A stretch of 5,378 nucleotides of DNA from Oscillospiraceae bacterium (lineage in GTDB: Bacteria > Bacillota_A > Clostridia > Oscillospirales > Oscillospiraceae). The stretch lies in the NCBI GenBank assembly GCA_017411665.1, contig JAFQPT010000332.1, positions 1 through 5,378 on the forward strand, given 5' to 3'. The position numbers and the translations under genes were made by a program. The notes under the pieces were generated by a model. It searched no databases. It was not told the origin of the DNA and was given only the letters and a program-made list of their open reading frames with translations. Positions 1-5,378 of the stretch are shown piece by piece (the first letter of the stretch is position 1; each line of letters starts with the position of its first letter).

Positions 1-744
1 ACGGGTGATCGCCTGACGAATCCACCAGGTAGCGAAGGTAGAGAACATGTAGCCCTTGGTGTAGTCAAACTTTTCAACTGCCTTGATCAGACCCAGAATG
101 CCTTCCTTGATCAGATCCAGGAACAGCAGGCCGCGGCCTACGTAACGCTTAGCGATGGAGACGACCAGACGCAGGTTTGCTTCTGCCATGCGGCGCTTGG
201 CATCTTCGCTGCCTTCTGCCATTTCCATAGCCAGCTGCATTTCTTCTTCGGGAGTCAGCAGGGGAATCTTGCCGATTTCCTTCAGATACATGCGGACGGG
301 GTCGTCGGTGGAGAAGGTATCCACCATAGCTTCGGTGTTTGCGATGTCTTCTTCGGTAATTTCTTCGATGTTTTCCAGTTCGCCTGCATCGGGAGCCAGA
401 TCTTCCAGAGTAACCAGAATGTTTTCGCCGGTCAGCTCGATGTTATGGACTTCCAGCTGTTCATAGAACTTGTCCATTTCGTCGTTGTCCAGATTCAACT
501 CTTCCAGAACATCGCCCACTTCCTTAGCGGACAGCTTGTGGGAGGTCTTGCCCTTGTTAATCAGGTCATTCAGGCGTTCTTCCTTGGTCTTTACGGGAGC
601 AGCGGGTTCTTCTTCCTTCTTTTTTCTGCTCTTGCGCTTGGTGGGAGCTGCAGCAGCGGCTTCCAGAGTTTCTTCGATGATTTCTACAACTTCAGACACA
701 GTTAATCCAACTTTCTCTGTTTTATTTCCAGCGTTATCCGCCAT
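1..744 (-). CDS. rpoD: RNA polymerase primary sigma factor RpoD/SigA, 5' part (runs off left edge)
   Basis: This is the housekeeping sigma factor, which directs core RNA polymerase to -10/-35 promoters. The 248 codons seen start at an ATG at 744 and remain open at base 1, so the C-terminal half (regions 3 and 4) lies outside. Residues 1-50 form a low-complexity lead with an alanine run and a basic/acidic patch ([11 protein letters not shown]). Residues about 52-115 look like region 1.1. Region 1.2 begins at [17 protein letters not shown] (148-164). Regions 2.1-2.4 follow: [12 protein letters not shown], the DLIKEG segment, EKFDYTKGY, then [15 protein letters not shown] at the edge. Region 2 makes the identification secure. 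Several usually conserved positions differ (Ile in EGI, Met before FST, Phe in STFA). An in-frame stop lies five codons upstream of the ATG. The Shine-Dalgarno is weak (GGGAT about 6 bases before ATG). The gene lies 51 bases downstream of dnaG with no clear terminator between them, consistent with co-transcription. Confidence 0.96.
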   Translation of the reverse strand, partial: MADNAGNKTEKVGLTVSEVVEIIEETLEAAAAAPTKRKSRKKKEEEPAAPVKTKEERLNDLINKGKTSHKLSAKEVGDVLEELNLDNDEMDKFYEQLEVHNIELTGENILVTLEDLAPDAGELENIEEITEEDIANTEAMVDTFSTDDPVRMYLKEIGKIPLLTPEEEMQLAMEMAEGSEDAKRRMAEANLRLVVSIAKRYVGRGLLFLDLIKEGILGLIKAVEKFDYTKGYMFSTFATWWIRQAITR

Positions 745-795
745 AGTATATCCCAACTATGTATGTTTCATGTTGCCGCAAAAGACGGCGGTGGG

Positions 796-2541
796 TTACT
801 GTTTGGAGGTATAAGCTTTTTTCTTTCGCATGGTATCCGCGAAACTTGCAAGGTCCATATTGTCGCCCTGCTTGTTTCGGCGTTCGCTTTCCATGATTTC
901 TATATAGTCGGACAGAGCCTTCTGTCCGTTAGCGACTGTTTCGGGTTTCTGCAGGATGACCGTCAAAAGACTGATCTCGTCGTTTGTCAGGTCTCCCGAC
1001 AGCTTTGCGATGGTCACATCGTCCGTCCTGCCCAGCTTGCGGATGGCGCGGTAGATGTTGCCCAGCTCGGGTACGGTGAACTGCTCGGGGTCGGGGGGTG
1101 TGATGCGGTCAAACAACTGACTGTCTAAGTACAGCAGTCGGATGATGCCTTCCTCAGCCATAGCCGAGCGGCTGTTTTCGTAGCGGATGGAGCGGATGGG
1201 GCTTTTGCCCACAGCACTGATCTCCTGTTTTTCTGCCTGCCGTTTGTTGCGTCCTGCGTTGCGTTTGCGGAGGTTTTCCACATCGTCCCGCACGGCCTGC
1301 GACGAAACACCGACCATTTCCGCCACACGCATGGCGTAGACCTCCCGCTCTGCCTTGCCCGAGAAGGTGGCGATGTACTGCTCGGCTTCCTTGAGGAAGT
1401 TCAGCTTGCTTTCGGGTACGGTCAAATCGTATTTTTCCTTGATTTTGCCGAGGGTGTAGTCGGTGTGGTCCTCCGACTTCTCCAACAGGTTGCGGAAGCT
1501 GTCGGCACCGAACTTTTTGATGTATTCGTCGGGGTCTTTGGCGCCTGTCATGGTCAGTACGCGCACCTTCACATCCAGTTTTTCCAGAATGCCGATGGCG
1601 CGTGCGGTGGCCTTTTGCCCTGCGGTGTCTCCGTCATAGGCGATGACCACTTCGCTGACATAGCGGCTGATGAGTCGAGCCTGCTCGGGGGTTAGCGAGG
1701 TGCCCAGCGAGGCGACTGCGTTATCAAACCCTGCCTGATGCAGTGACACAACGTCCACGTTGCCTTCGCACAGGATGACGTAGCCCAGCTTGGTTTTCTT
1801 GGCAAGGTTCATACCGAACAGATTTTTACTTTTATTGAACACCGGTGTTTCCGGAGAGTTCATGTATTTGGGTTCTCCGTCGCCGAGGATACGGCCGGAG
1901 AAGCCGATGACGTTGCCGCGTACGTCGAATACGGGGAACATCAGTCGGTTTCGGAAGGTATCGTATACGCCGCCCTTCTTGCCCTTGCGGACAAGACCTG
2001 CCTGCAGCATGAGGCCTTCCGAGTACCCCAGCGCCTTCATCGCCTTGACTAGGCTGTCCCATGAGTCGGGGGCATAGCCCAGACCGAACTTCTTCACGGT
2101 GGCGGGGGTCAGTCCGCGGCGCAGCGCATAGTCCTGTGCGGGTGCGCCTGCCTCGGAGAGGAATTGCTTGTAGAAGAACTTTCCTGCATCCTTGTTCAAC
2201 TTTAACAGCTGCTCACGGCGGCGGGATTCGGGGTCATCCCGATGTTCTTCCGGTACCTGCAGCCCTACCCGCTTTGCAAGGAATTCCACTGCTTCGGGGA
2301 AGGTCAGGTTTTCGATTTCCATGATAAAGTTGAAAACACCGCCGCCTTTTCCGCAGCCGAAGCAGTGATAAATCTGCTTTGCGGGGGCAACGGAGAAGGA
2401 GGGAGTCTTTTCGCTGTGGAACGGGCACAGACCAAACAGGTTCGACCCGCTCTTTTTATTCAGCCGCACATATCCCGATACCACATCGGCAATATCGTTG
2501 CGGTCGGATACTTCCTGCAGGAATGATTCGGGAATGGGCAC
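796..2541 (-). CDS. dnaG: DNA primase DnaG (complete)
   Basis: DnaG makes the short RNA primers for leading- and lagging-strand replication and works with the DnaB-type helicase at the fork. The protein has 581 residues, close to the usual bacterial length of about 600. The CHC2 zinc-binding domain is N-terminal, with ligands Cys39, His42, Cys60 and Cys63 (CPFH and CFGC). The primase core carries FRNRLMFPV (196-204) and the GFSGR segment (213-217). The Toprim domain has the catalytic Glu in EGNVD (259-263), the acidic pair AYDGD (Asp303, Asp305) and DPDEY (336-340). The remainder, from about 460, is the helical helicase-interaction domain, poorly conserved as expected. The start is GTG at 2541, chosen because a good Shine-Dalgarno precedes it and the zinc domain begins at the usual distance. 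The stop is TAA. The gene is followed by rpoD after 51 bases. It is preceded by an AT-rich unknown gene rather than directly by dgt, which is unusual. Confidence 0.98.
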   Translation of the reverse strand: MPIPESFLQEVSDRNDIADVVSGYVRLNKKSGSNLFGLCPFHSEKTPSFSVAPAKQIYHCFGCGKGGGVFNFIMEIENLTFPEAVEFLAKRVGLQVPEEHRDDPESRRREQLLKLNKDAGKFFYKQFLSEAGAPAQDYALRRGLTPATVKKFGLGYAPDSWDSLVKAMKALGYSEGLMLQAGLVRKGKKGGVYDTFRNRLMFPVFDVRGNVIGFSGRILGDGEPKYMNSPETPVFNKSKNLFGMNLAKKTKLGYVILCEGNVDVVSLHQAGFDNAVASLGTSLTPEQARLISRYVSEVVIAYDGDTAGQKATARAIGILEKLDVKVRVLTMTGAKDPDEYIKKFGADSFRNLLEKSEDHTDYTLGKIKEKYDLTVPESKLNFLKEAEQYIATFSGKAEREVYAMRVAEMVGVSSQAVRDDVENLRKRNAGRNKRQAEKQEISAVGKSPIRSIRYENSRSAMAEEGIIRLLYLDSQLFDRITPPDPEQFTVPELGNIYRAIRKLGRTDDVTIAKLSGDLTNDEISLLTVILQKPETVANGQKALSDYIEIMESERRNKQGDNMDLASFADTMRKKKAYTSKQ

Positions 2542-2548
2542 GGCTTCA

Positions 2549-2556
2549 CTTCCTTT
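2549..2556 (-). promoter_or_regulatory. Shine-Dalgarno of dnaG
   Basis: AAAGGAAG lies seven bases upstream of the GTG at 2541 on the minus strand. It decides in favour of this non-ATG start for the primase. No terminator-like hairpin is seen in the 50 bases between the upstream gene's stop and dnaG, so read-through from the upstream gene is possible. Confidence 0.8.
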
Positions 2557-2591
2557 CGTTGTAGGTAATGAAATAGGGTGGATTACATGAT

Positions 2592-3728
2592 TTAATCTAA
2601 ATATTCTTTGTATGGCTCGAATGCGTTAAGTGCCCTTTTGAGTTGTTGGTTTGCAACAGCTTCAATTCTAATTACTTGACGATACTTGGATAGAACCTCT
2701 TCGAAATGAGAGTCGTCAATGTAAAGAAAACCTGATACTAAGGATTGCAACAGGTTAAATTTTTTAGGTTTTTCCTCATGAGGGAAAGATAGTGTTACAG
2801 AACCATCTGATAGTTCGACTAATTTACCTTTGCCGAAGGATTTGTGAATAACTGGGGCACCGTTGTCTATAAGTTGACTGAAAACGACTTTAGCCTCATT
2901 TAACAGTTCAAGGTTTTTCTCGGCGATATATACAGCATCACGTAATTCTATAGCCTTTTGTTTTTGTTCTAAATATAGTTTTTTAGCAGAAGATGTTGTT
3001 TCCTTGATTGAGATTCCGCTATATAGGCCGTAACGTTTAGCGCAAAATATTATGTCGACCAAAAGTATGTGAAGGTTTTCGTCCTTGTGCATTTGGTCAT
3101 TTGTGTTAAAACGACTTAGATGTGTATCTATAAGTGCAGGATTATTTCTTATATGATAAATTATTTCATCACAGAAACGATGAAACACATCAAGTTTGAA
3201 ATTTGTGTATGTTCCCCAATCATCATAAAACTCTACACAATCAGCAAGATATTTTGCCTCAGTTGCTTTGTAGTAATAATAGGTATTGGGATCATAGAAC
3301 CAGAGATATGCCATAACAGAACGTTGATTATTAACATAAAGATGGCTAGAGGGAAAGTATTTATTGAGAAGAATATTACTTTCAGCAATGAAGACATCAA
3401 TCTTTTTTTGGCGAGCTAGCAAATCGCCACCATCGTCAGCAAACAAGTTTACGAACATGTTATATACGGTGTGAGGCTCTTTCCTAGCGTATTCAACCAT
3501 TGCAAAGAATGGTTGTTGTTGATTGCTGTCTATGAGGTTCTCGGTTGCTTTCCATGCATTGTAAAGCATGAAGGGAAAATCCTGAATAGGTATGTTTAGG
3601 TTGAAGATACTTTGAAACTTGTGAACGGCAATCCATTTGTAACTTTCATCTGGTTCAGGTTTGCTATTTAACCATTCGAATTTTTCGATATAGTGCTGAA
3701 ACACCATATTCAAATGTTTAGTATTCAT
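2592..3728 (-). CDS. Unrecognised AT-rich gene; possible McrB-N-like region plus C-terminal SH3/Tudor-like barrel
   Basis: The product is 378 residues and its function is unknown. It starts at ATG 3728 behind AGGAG at six bases' spacing and stops at TAA, so it looks intact. There is no signal peptide and no obvious membrane segment, so it is probably cytoplasmic. Three parts can be seen. Residues about 8-235 are helical and aromatic-rich, with HYIEKFEWLN (12-21), SYKWIAVHKFQ (29-39), MFVNLFADD (91-99) and YDPNTYYYYKAT (145-156). From memory this spacing resembles the N-terminal region of McrB-like AAA restriction proteins. Residues about 245-285 are a charged, probably coiled helix. Residues about 291-340 (VIHKSFGKGKLVEL, then VTLSF and KKFN) match the V-H-x-x-FG-x-G-x-V pattern of small SH3/Tudor-like barrels, as at the C-terminus of UvrD/PcrA helicases. 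No Walker A, HD, HNH or PD-(D/E)XK motif was found. It is far more AT-rich than its neighbours and sits between dgt and dnaG next to a MITE-like repeat, so recent acquisition is likely. The coding call is firm; the domain reading is tentative. Confidence 0.88.
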   Translation of the reverse strand: MNTKHLNMVFQHYIEKFEWLNSKPEPDESYKWIAVHKFQSIFNLNIPIQDFPFMLYNAWKATENLIDSNQQQPFFAMVEYARKEPHTVYNMFVNLFADDGGDLLARQKKIDVFIAESNILLNKYFPSSHLYVNNQRSVMAYLWFYDPNTYYYYKATEAKYLADCVEFYDDWGTYTNFKLDVFHRFCDEIIYHIRNNPALIDTHLSRFNTNDQMHKDENLHILLVDIIFCAKRYGLYSGISIKETTSSAKKLYLEQKQKAIELRDAVYIAEKNLELLNEAKVVFSQLIDNGAPVIHKSFGKGKLVELSDGSVTLSFPHEEKPKKFNLLQSLVSGFLYIDDSHFEEVLSKYRQVIRIEAVANQQLKRALNAFEPYKEYLD

Positions 3729-3734
3729 TGTAAA

Positions 3735-3739
3735 CTCCT
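3735..3739 (-). promoter_or_regulatory. Shine-Dalgarno of the AT-rich unknown gene
   Basis: AGGAG on the minus strand lies six bases before the ATG at 3728. It supports that start and indicates a translated gene, not a decayed one. The rest of the leader (3740-3789) is AT-rich. It contains a -10-like TGTAAT but no -35 at a proper distance, so no promoter is claimed. Confidence 0.75.
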
Positions 3740-3778
3740 ATGTCTAACAATTACACAAAAAACGTAGTGGGAGAACTA

Positions 3779-3811
3779 TCAAGGAGATTAGGCTTCTCCT
3801 TGAGGAGAAGC
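3779..3811 (-). repeat. Two overlapping, mutually exclusive hairpins at the left end of the MITE
   Basis: TCAAGGAGA (3779-3787) is a perfect 9-bp inverted match to TCTCCTTGA (3795-3803), with a 7-base loop. The same TCTCC segment is also part of the 8-bp stem formed by 3792-3799 and 3804-3811. Only one of the two stems can form at a time. They would lie in the leader of the AT-rich gene if transcription comes through from dgt. A regulatory effect is possible but unproven. The arm at 3779-3787 may instead be a scar or copy of the element's end. Confidence 0.55.
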
Positions 3812-3922
3812 TGTCAGCGCAGCTGACTGGGGGATTGTTCTTTAAAGCAGAAATTTGCTCCGGAAGACAATCCCTCCGTCTGCCCTTCGGGCAGCCACCT
3901 CCCTTTACACAAGGGAGGCTTT
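3790..3922. mobile_element. MITE-like hairpin-rich repeat element, about 133 bp
   Basis: This is a short non-coding element with imperfect terminal inverted repeats. The left end (from AGGCTTCTCC, 3790) corresponds to the reverse complement of the right end (GGGAGGCTT, to about 3922). Each end carries two hairpins followed by a shared inner inverted repeat. The inner pair is GGGATTGT (3831-3838) with ACAATCCC (3867-3874), perfect over 8 bp. The hairpins are 3792-3811 (8-bp stem, TTGA loop), 3813-3827 (GTCAGC/GCTGAC), 3880-3894 (CTGCCC/GGGCAG, TTC loop) and 3898-3918 (CCTCCCTT/AAGGGAGG). The whole unit can fold back into one long cruciform. The layout resembles abundant intergenic repeats I recall from Oscillospiraceae genomes. 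It encodes no protein, so it would have been mobilised by a transposase in trans. No clean target-site duplication is visible. It ends within about 8 bases of the dgt stop codon. Confidence 0.72.
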
Positions 3923-3926
3923 TATT
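3898..3926 (+). terminator. Terminator-like hairpin at the right end of the MITE (plus-strand reading)
   Basis: The perfect 8-bp stem CCTCCCTT/AAGGGAGG (3898-3905 and 3911-3918), with a 5-base loop, is followed on the plus strand by CTTTTATT, which looks like a weak intrinsic terminator. No plus-strand gene leads into it. Read from the minus strand, the direction dgt is transcribed, the stem comes just after the dgt stop but lacks a U-tract, so it could stabilise a 3' end rather than terminate. It is most simply part of the repeat element. Confidence 0.35.
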
Positions 3927-3929
3927 CTG

Positions 3930-4931
3930 TCATTTCACGCTCCATGCTGCGGGGATAAACAGCTTGGAGTAGACCTCCATGCAGTATCCGTCGGTCATGC
4001 CGCTGATATAGTCGCAGACCGCTCTGTCCAGACCTTCGTCTTCCACGATGCTGTGGTAATCCTCGGGCAGCTCCAGCGGATGTGCGTGGTAATAATTCCA
4101 GATGCCTTCCACAATGCCCATGACCTTGTGCTCTTCGCCCTTTGCGCGCTGATTCAGATACACTTGGTCATACATAAAGGTGTGGAAAATGCGGATGGCA
4201 TCCTGCATGGGCTTGCTCATGCACACCACACCGCTGCTCGAATGGGCAATCAAATCGGTGATGGTGTTGTTCAGACGCTGGCTGTTTTTCGTGCCGATGA
4301 CGGTGCGCACTTCCGTGGGCACATCCTCGGGCAGCACGATGCCTGCGCGCATGGCGTCGTCCAAATCGTGGTTCATATAGGCGATGCGGTCAGACAATCT
4401 GACCACAGTGGCTTCCATAGTGTCGTCGGGAGAGCCGTGGGTGTGGTTCAAAATCCCCATACGGGTTTCGTAGCACAGATTCAGACCCTCATGGTTCTTT
4501 TCCAGACAGTCCACTACACGCAGACTCTGCTCGTAGTGCTTAAAGCCTGTGGGCATCAGCGTATTCAGTGCCCGTTCCCCTGCGTGACCGAAGGGGGTGT
4601 GGCCCAAATCGTGGCCCAGTGCGATGGCTTCCGTCAGATCCTCGTTCAGCTGCAGGGCGCGGGCAATGGTACGGGCGGTACGGCTGACCTCCAGTGTGTG
4701 GGTCAGTCGGGTGCGGTAGTGGTCGCCTTCGGGCTGCAGGAACACCTGAGTTTTGTGCTTGAGGCGGCGAAATGCCTTGGAGTGGGTGACACGGTCAATG
4801 TCTCTCTGGAAGCAGGTGCGCAGCGCACATTCCGCTTCGGGACGTGCCCGTCCGCGGCTGTCAACGCTTTTTACCCCATCGGGGCCGATGAGGTACTGTT
4901 CCAGCTGTTCTCTTTTTTCTCTTGGGAGCAT
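3930..4931 (-). CDS. dgt: Deoxyguanosinetriphosphate triphosphohydrolase-like protein (HD domain)
   Basis: This family hydrolyses dGTP (and in some members other dNTPs) to the nucleoside and tripolyphosphate, adjusting dNTP pools in the cytoplasm. With the start at 4931 the protein has 333 residues, typical of the shorter dGTPase-like subfamily common in Gram-positives. The HD-type metal site is complete: His78 in RTRLTHTLEV, His107-Asp108 in GHDLGHTPFGHAGE, and Asp181 in SDRIAYMNHDLDDA. The N-terminal RRLKHKTQVF (55-64) is also characteristic. The longest frame begins at 4973, but the ATG at 4931 (MLPREKREQL) is preferred because GGAGG lies seven bases upstream and the 14 extra residues (MYIVMSVFSNGGFL) are not family-like. 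The stop is TGA. In clostridia this gene commonly precedes dnaG; here about 1.4 kb of repeat plus AT-rich gene separates them. Activity on dGTP itself is inferred from the family, since many homologues differ in substrate or in activation by nucleotides. Confidence 0.94.
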   Translation of the reverse strand: MLPREKREQLEQYLIGPDGVKSVDSRGRARPEAECALRTCFQRDIDRVTHSKAFRRLKHKTQVFLQPEGDHYRTRLTHTLEVSRTARTIARALQLNEDLTEAIALGHDLGHTPFGHAGERALNTLMPTGFKHYEQSLRVVDCLEKNHEGLNLCYETRMGILNHTHGSPDDTMEATVVRLSDRIAYMNHDLDDAMRAGIVLPEDVPTEVRTVIGTKNSQRLNNTITDLIAHSSSGVVCMSKPMQDAIRIFHTFMYDQVYLNQRAKGEEHKVMGIVEGIWNYYHAHPLELPEDYHSIVEDEGLDRAVCDYISGMTDGYCMEVYSKLFIPAAWSVK

Positions 4932-4938
4932 CAAAAAA

Positions 4939-4943
4939 CCTCC
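4939..4943 (-). promoter_or_regulatory. Shine-Dalgarno deciding the dgt start
   Basis: GGAGG on the minus strand, seven bases before the ATG at 4931, is the best ribosome binding site in the region. It lies inside the longer open frame that begins at 4973 and therefore argues that the 14 upstream codons are leader, not protein. The upstream ATG at 4973 has no purine-rich site before it. Confidence 0.85.
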
Positions 4944-4962
4944 GTTCGAAAAAACACTCATT

Positions 4963-4968
4963 ACTATA
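4963..4968 (-). promoter_or_regulatory. Possible -10 element for dgt (TATAGT)
   Basis: TATAGT on the minus strand matches TATAAT at five of six positions and sits about 32 bases before the dgt start, within the A/T-rich spacer. No convincing -35 lies 16-18 bases upstream; TTGAAA at 4999-5004 is about 30 bases away. This is a weak promoter candidate, and dgt may simply be read through from the yigZ-like gene. Confidence 0.25.
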
Positions 4969-4976
4969 TACACGAA

Positions 4977-5007
4977 TTTTTGAAAAAACCCTTTATTTTT
5001 TCAAAAA
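4977..5007. repeat. Perfect 12-bp A/T-rich inverted repeat between yigZ and dgt
   Basis: TTTTTGAAAAAA (4977-4988) and TTTTTTCAAAAA (4996-5007) are exact reverse complements around a 7-base loop. Each arm is itself nearly palindromic. The stem begins about 11 bases after the yigZ-like stop codon. On the minus strand it is not followed by a proper U-tract and is almost all A-U, so it is a poor intrinsic terminator. It could be a protein-binding site, a bent A-tract region or a weak transcript-end hairpin. Confidence 0.6.
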
Positions 5008-5017
5008 AATATTTGAA

Positions 5018-5378
5018 TCAATTGATGTAACTGATTTTCACGGGTCGGAATGCTTCCCCCATGGGGATTACGCTCACTTTTCCCCCTGTCATGTCGACGA
5101 TGCGGGCGGCGTATTGTTCCGCCAGCTCTTCGGGAATCAGCGCATAAATGGTCACATCCGCGCCGTATTCGATGTCGGAGATGATGCCGCTGTGGGCCTC
5201 GGTCTCCAGCTTCAAACGCTCAAACAGGGAGTAGGAGCAGGGGACTGCCACCTCCACCCAGCGGCGGACAACGGCAATGCCTGCTGCATCCAGTGCGTCC
5301 TTGGCGCTTTTGGTGTAAGCGCGCAGCAGACCGCCTGCGCCCAGCAGAATTCCGCCGAAGTAGCGGGTGACCACGCAG
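5018..5378 (-). CDS. YigZ/IMPACT (UPF0029) family protein, 3' part (5' end beyond right edge)
   Basis: The last 120 or so codons of the gene are present; the frame stays open to the right edge, so the N-terminus is missing. VVTRYFGGILLGAGGLLRAY, followed by TKSAKDAL, is the family signature at the end of the Impact/UPF0029 domain. The remaining residues, from VEVAVPCSYSLFERLKLE to the end, form the ferredoxin-like C-terminal domain (DUF1949 type), with the expected YGADVTIYALIP and GGKVSVIPMGE segments. The GTG at 5374 reads as the first Val of VVTRYFGG and is internal, not the start. Bacterial YigZ has no firmly established role; the eukaryotic relative IMPACT is a translation-stress regulator, and nucleic-acid binding has been suggested from structure. 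It stops 86 bases before dgt on the same strand, and no strong terminator is seen between them. Family assignment is firm; function is not. Confidence 0.92.
   Translation of the reverse strand, partial: CVVTRYFGGILLGAGGLLRAYTKSAKDALDAAGIAVVRRWVEVAVPCSYSLFERLKLETEAHSGIISDIEYGADVTIYALIPEELAEQYAARIVDMTGGKVSVIPMGEAFRPVKISYIN

Noticed and set aside
739..752. TATACT just before the rpoD ATG as a -10 promoter element
   Set aside because: It touches the start codon, so transcription would begin inside the coding region, and no -35 lies at 16-18 bases. It is better read as chance beside a weak Shine-Dalgarno.
155..814. Several plus-strand frames over rpoD and the rpoD-dnaG spacer
   Set aside because: They are antisense to a secure sigma factor reading frame, and their Ser/Phe/Leu-rich translations are what antisense of acidic, Glu-rich codons gives.
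1125..1328. Short minus-strand frame inside dnaG (and similar short frames at 1832-2062 and 2234-2428)
   Set aside because: These are alternative frames of the primase gene in GC-rich DNA, with Arg/Pro-rich translations and no ribosome binding site.
3740..3789. Promoter for the AT-rich gene (TTGATA and TGTAAT on the minus strand)
   Set aside because: The two hexamers are 21 bases apart, too far for a standard sigma-70 promoter, so no call was made.
3779..3922. CRISPR array or small RNA in the hairpin-rich region
   Set aside because: The repeats are inverted, not direct, there are no spacers of regular length, and the structure fits a MITE-type element.
3855..5030. Long plus-strand open frame of 391 codons
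   Set aside because: It lies opposite dgt and runs into the MITE on one side and the A/T spacer on the other. The dgt frame has full HD-domain motifs, while this translation is His/Val/Gln-rich with no family pattern, so it is an antisense shadow.
5372..5374. GTG as the start of a 118-residue YigZ-like protein
   Set aside because: The GTG encodes the first Val of the conserved VVTRYFGG motif and the frame continues to the window edge, so the gene is truncated by the window, not short.

Overview
The window reads as part of a clostridial (Firmicutes) housekeeping locus, with every supported gene on the minus strand. In transcription order (right to left) it holds: the 3' part of a YigZ/IMPACT-family gene; a dGTP triphosphohydrolase-like HD gene (dgt); a compact hairpin-rich repeat that looks like a MITE; an AT-rich gene of unknown function; the DNA primase gene dnaG; and the 5' part of the primary sigma factor gene rpoD. 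The dgt-dnaG-rpoD order is familiar from clostridia. The GC-rich housekeeping genes and the style of the hairpin repeat suggest an Oscillospiraceae/Ruminococcaceae-type gut bacterium (Faecalibacterium/Subdoligranulum-like). That placement is inference from recalled patterns, not from a search.

Region by region: 1-744 is rpoD (first 248 codons, running off the left edge). 745-795 is a short spacer. 796-2541 is complete dnaG with a GTG start and a good Shine-Dalgarno. 2542-2591 is a short spacer with no terminator. 2592-3728 is the unrecognised AT-rich gene. 3729-3789 is its leader. About 3790-3922 is the MITE-like element, ending a few bases from the dgt stop codon. 3930-4931 is dgt, whose start is better placed 14 codons inside the longest reading frame. 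4932-5017 is an A/T-rich spacer with a perfect 12-bp inverted repeat. 5018-5378 is the partial yigZ-like gene.

Functionally, dnaG (primer synthesis), dgt (dNTP pool control) and rpoD (housekeeping transcription) form a macromolecular-synthesis cluster. The AT-rich gene and the MITE between dgt and dnaG are the accessory part. Composition drops sharply there (one 60-base line inside the gene is 35% GC, against 63% for a line inside dnaG), so this is probably an insertion into an otherwise conserved operon. The inserted protein appears to have an N-terminal region resembling what I recall from the N-termini of McrB-like restriction ATPases, a charged helical linker, and a C-terminal small beta-barrel (SH3/Tudor-like) motif. 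It carries no visible ATPase or nuclease motif. It is the most likely novel item here, possibly a stand-alone defence or nucleic-acid-binding protein, but the sequence alone does not prove a function.
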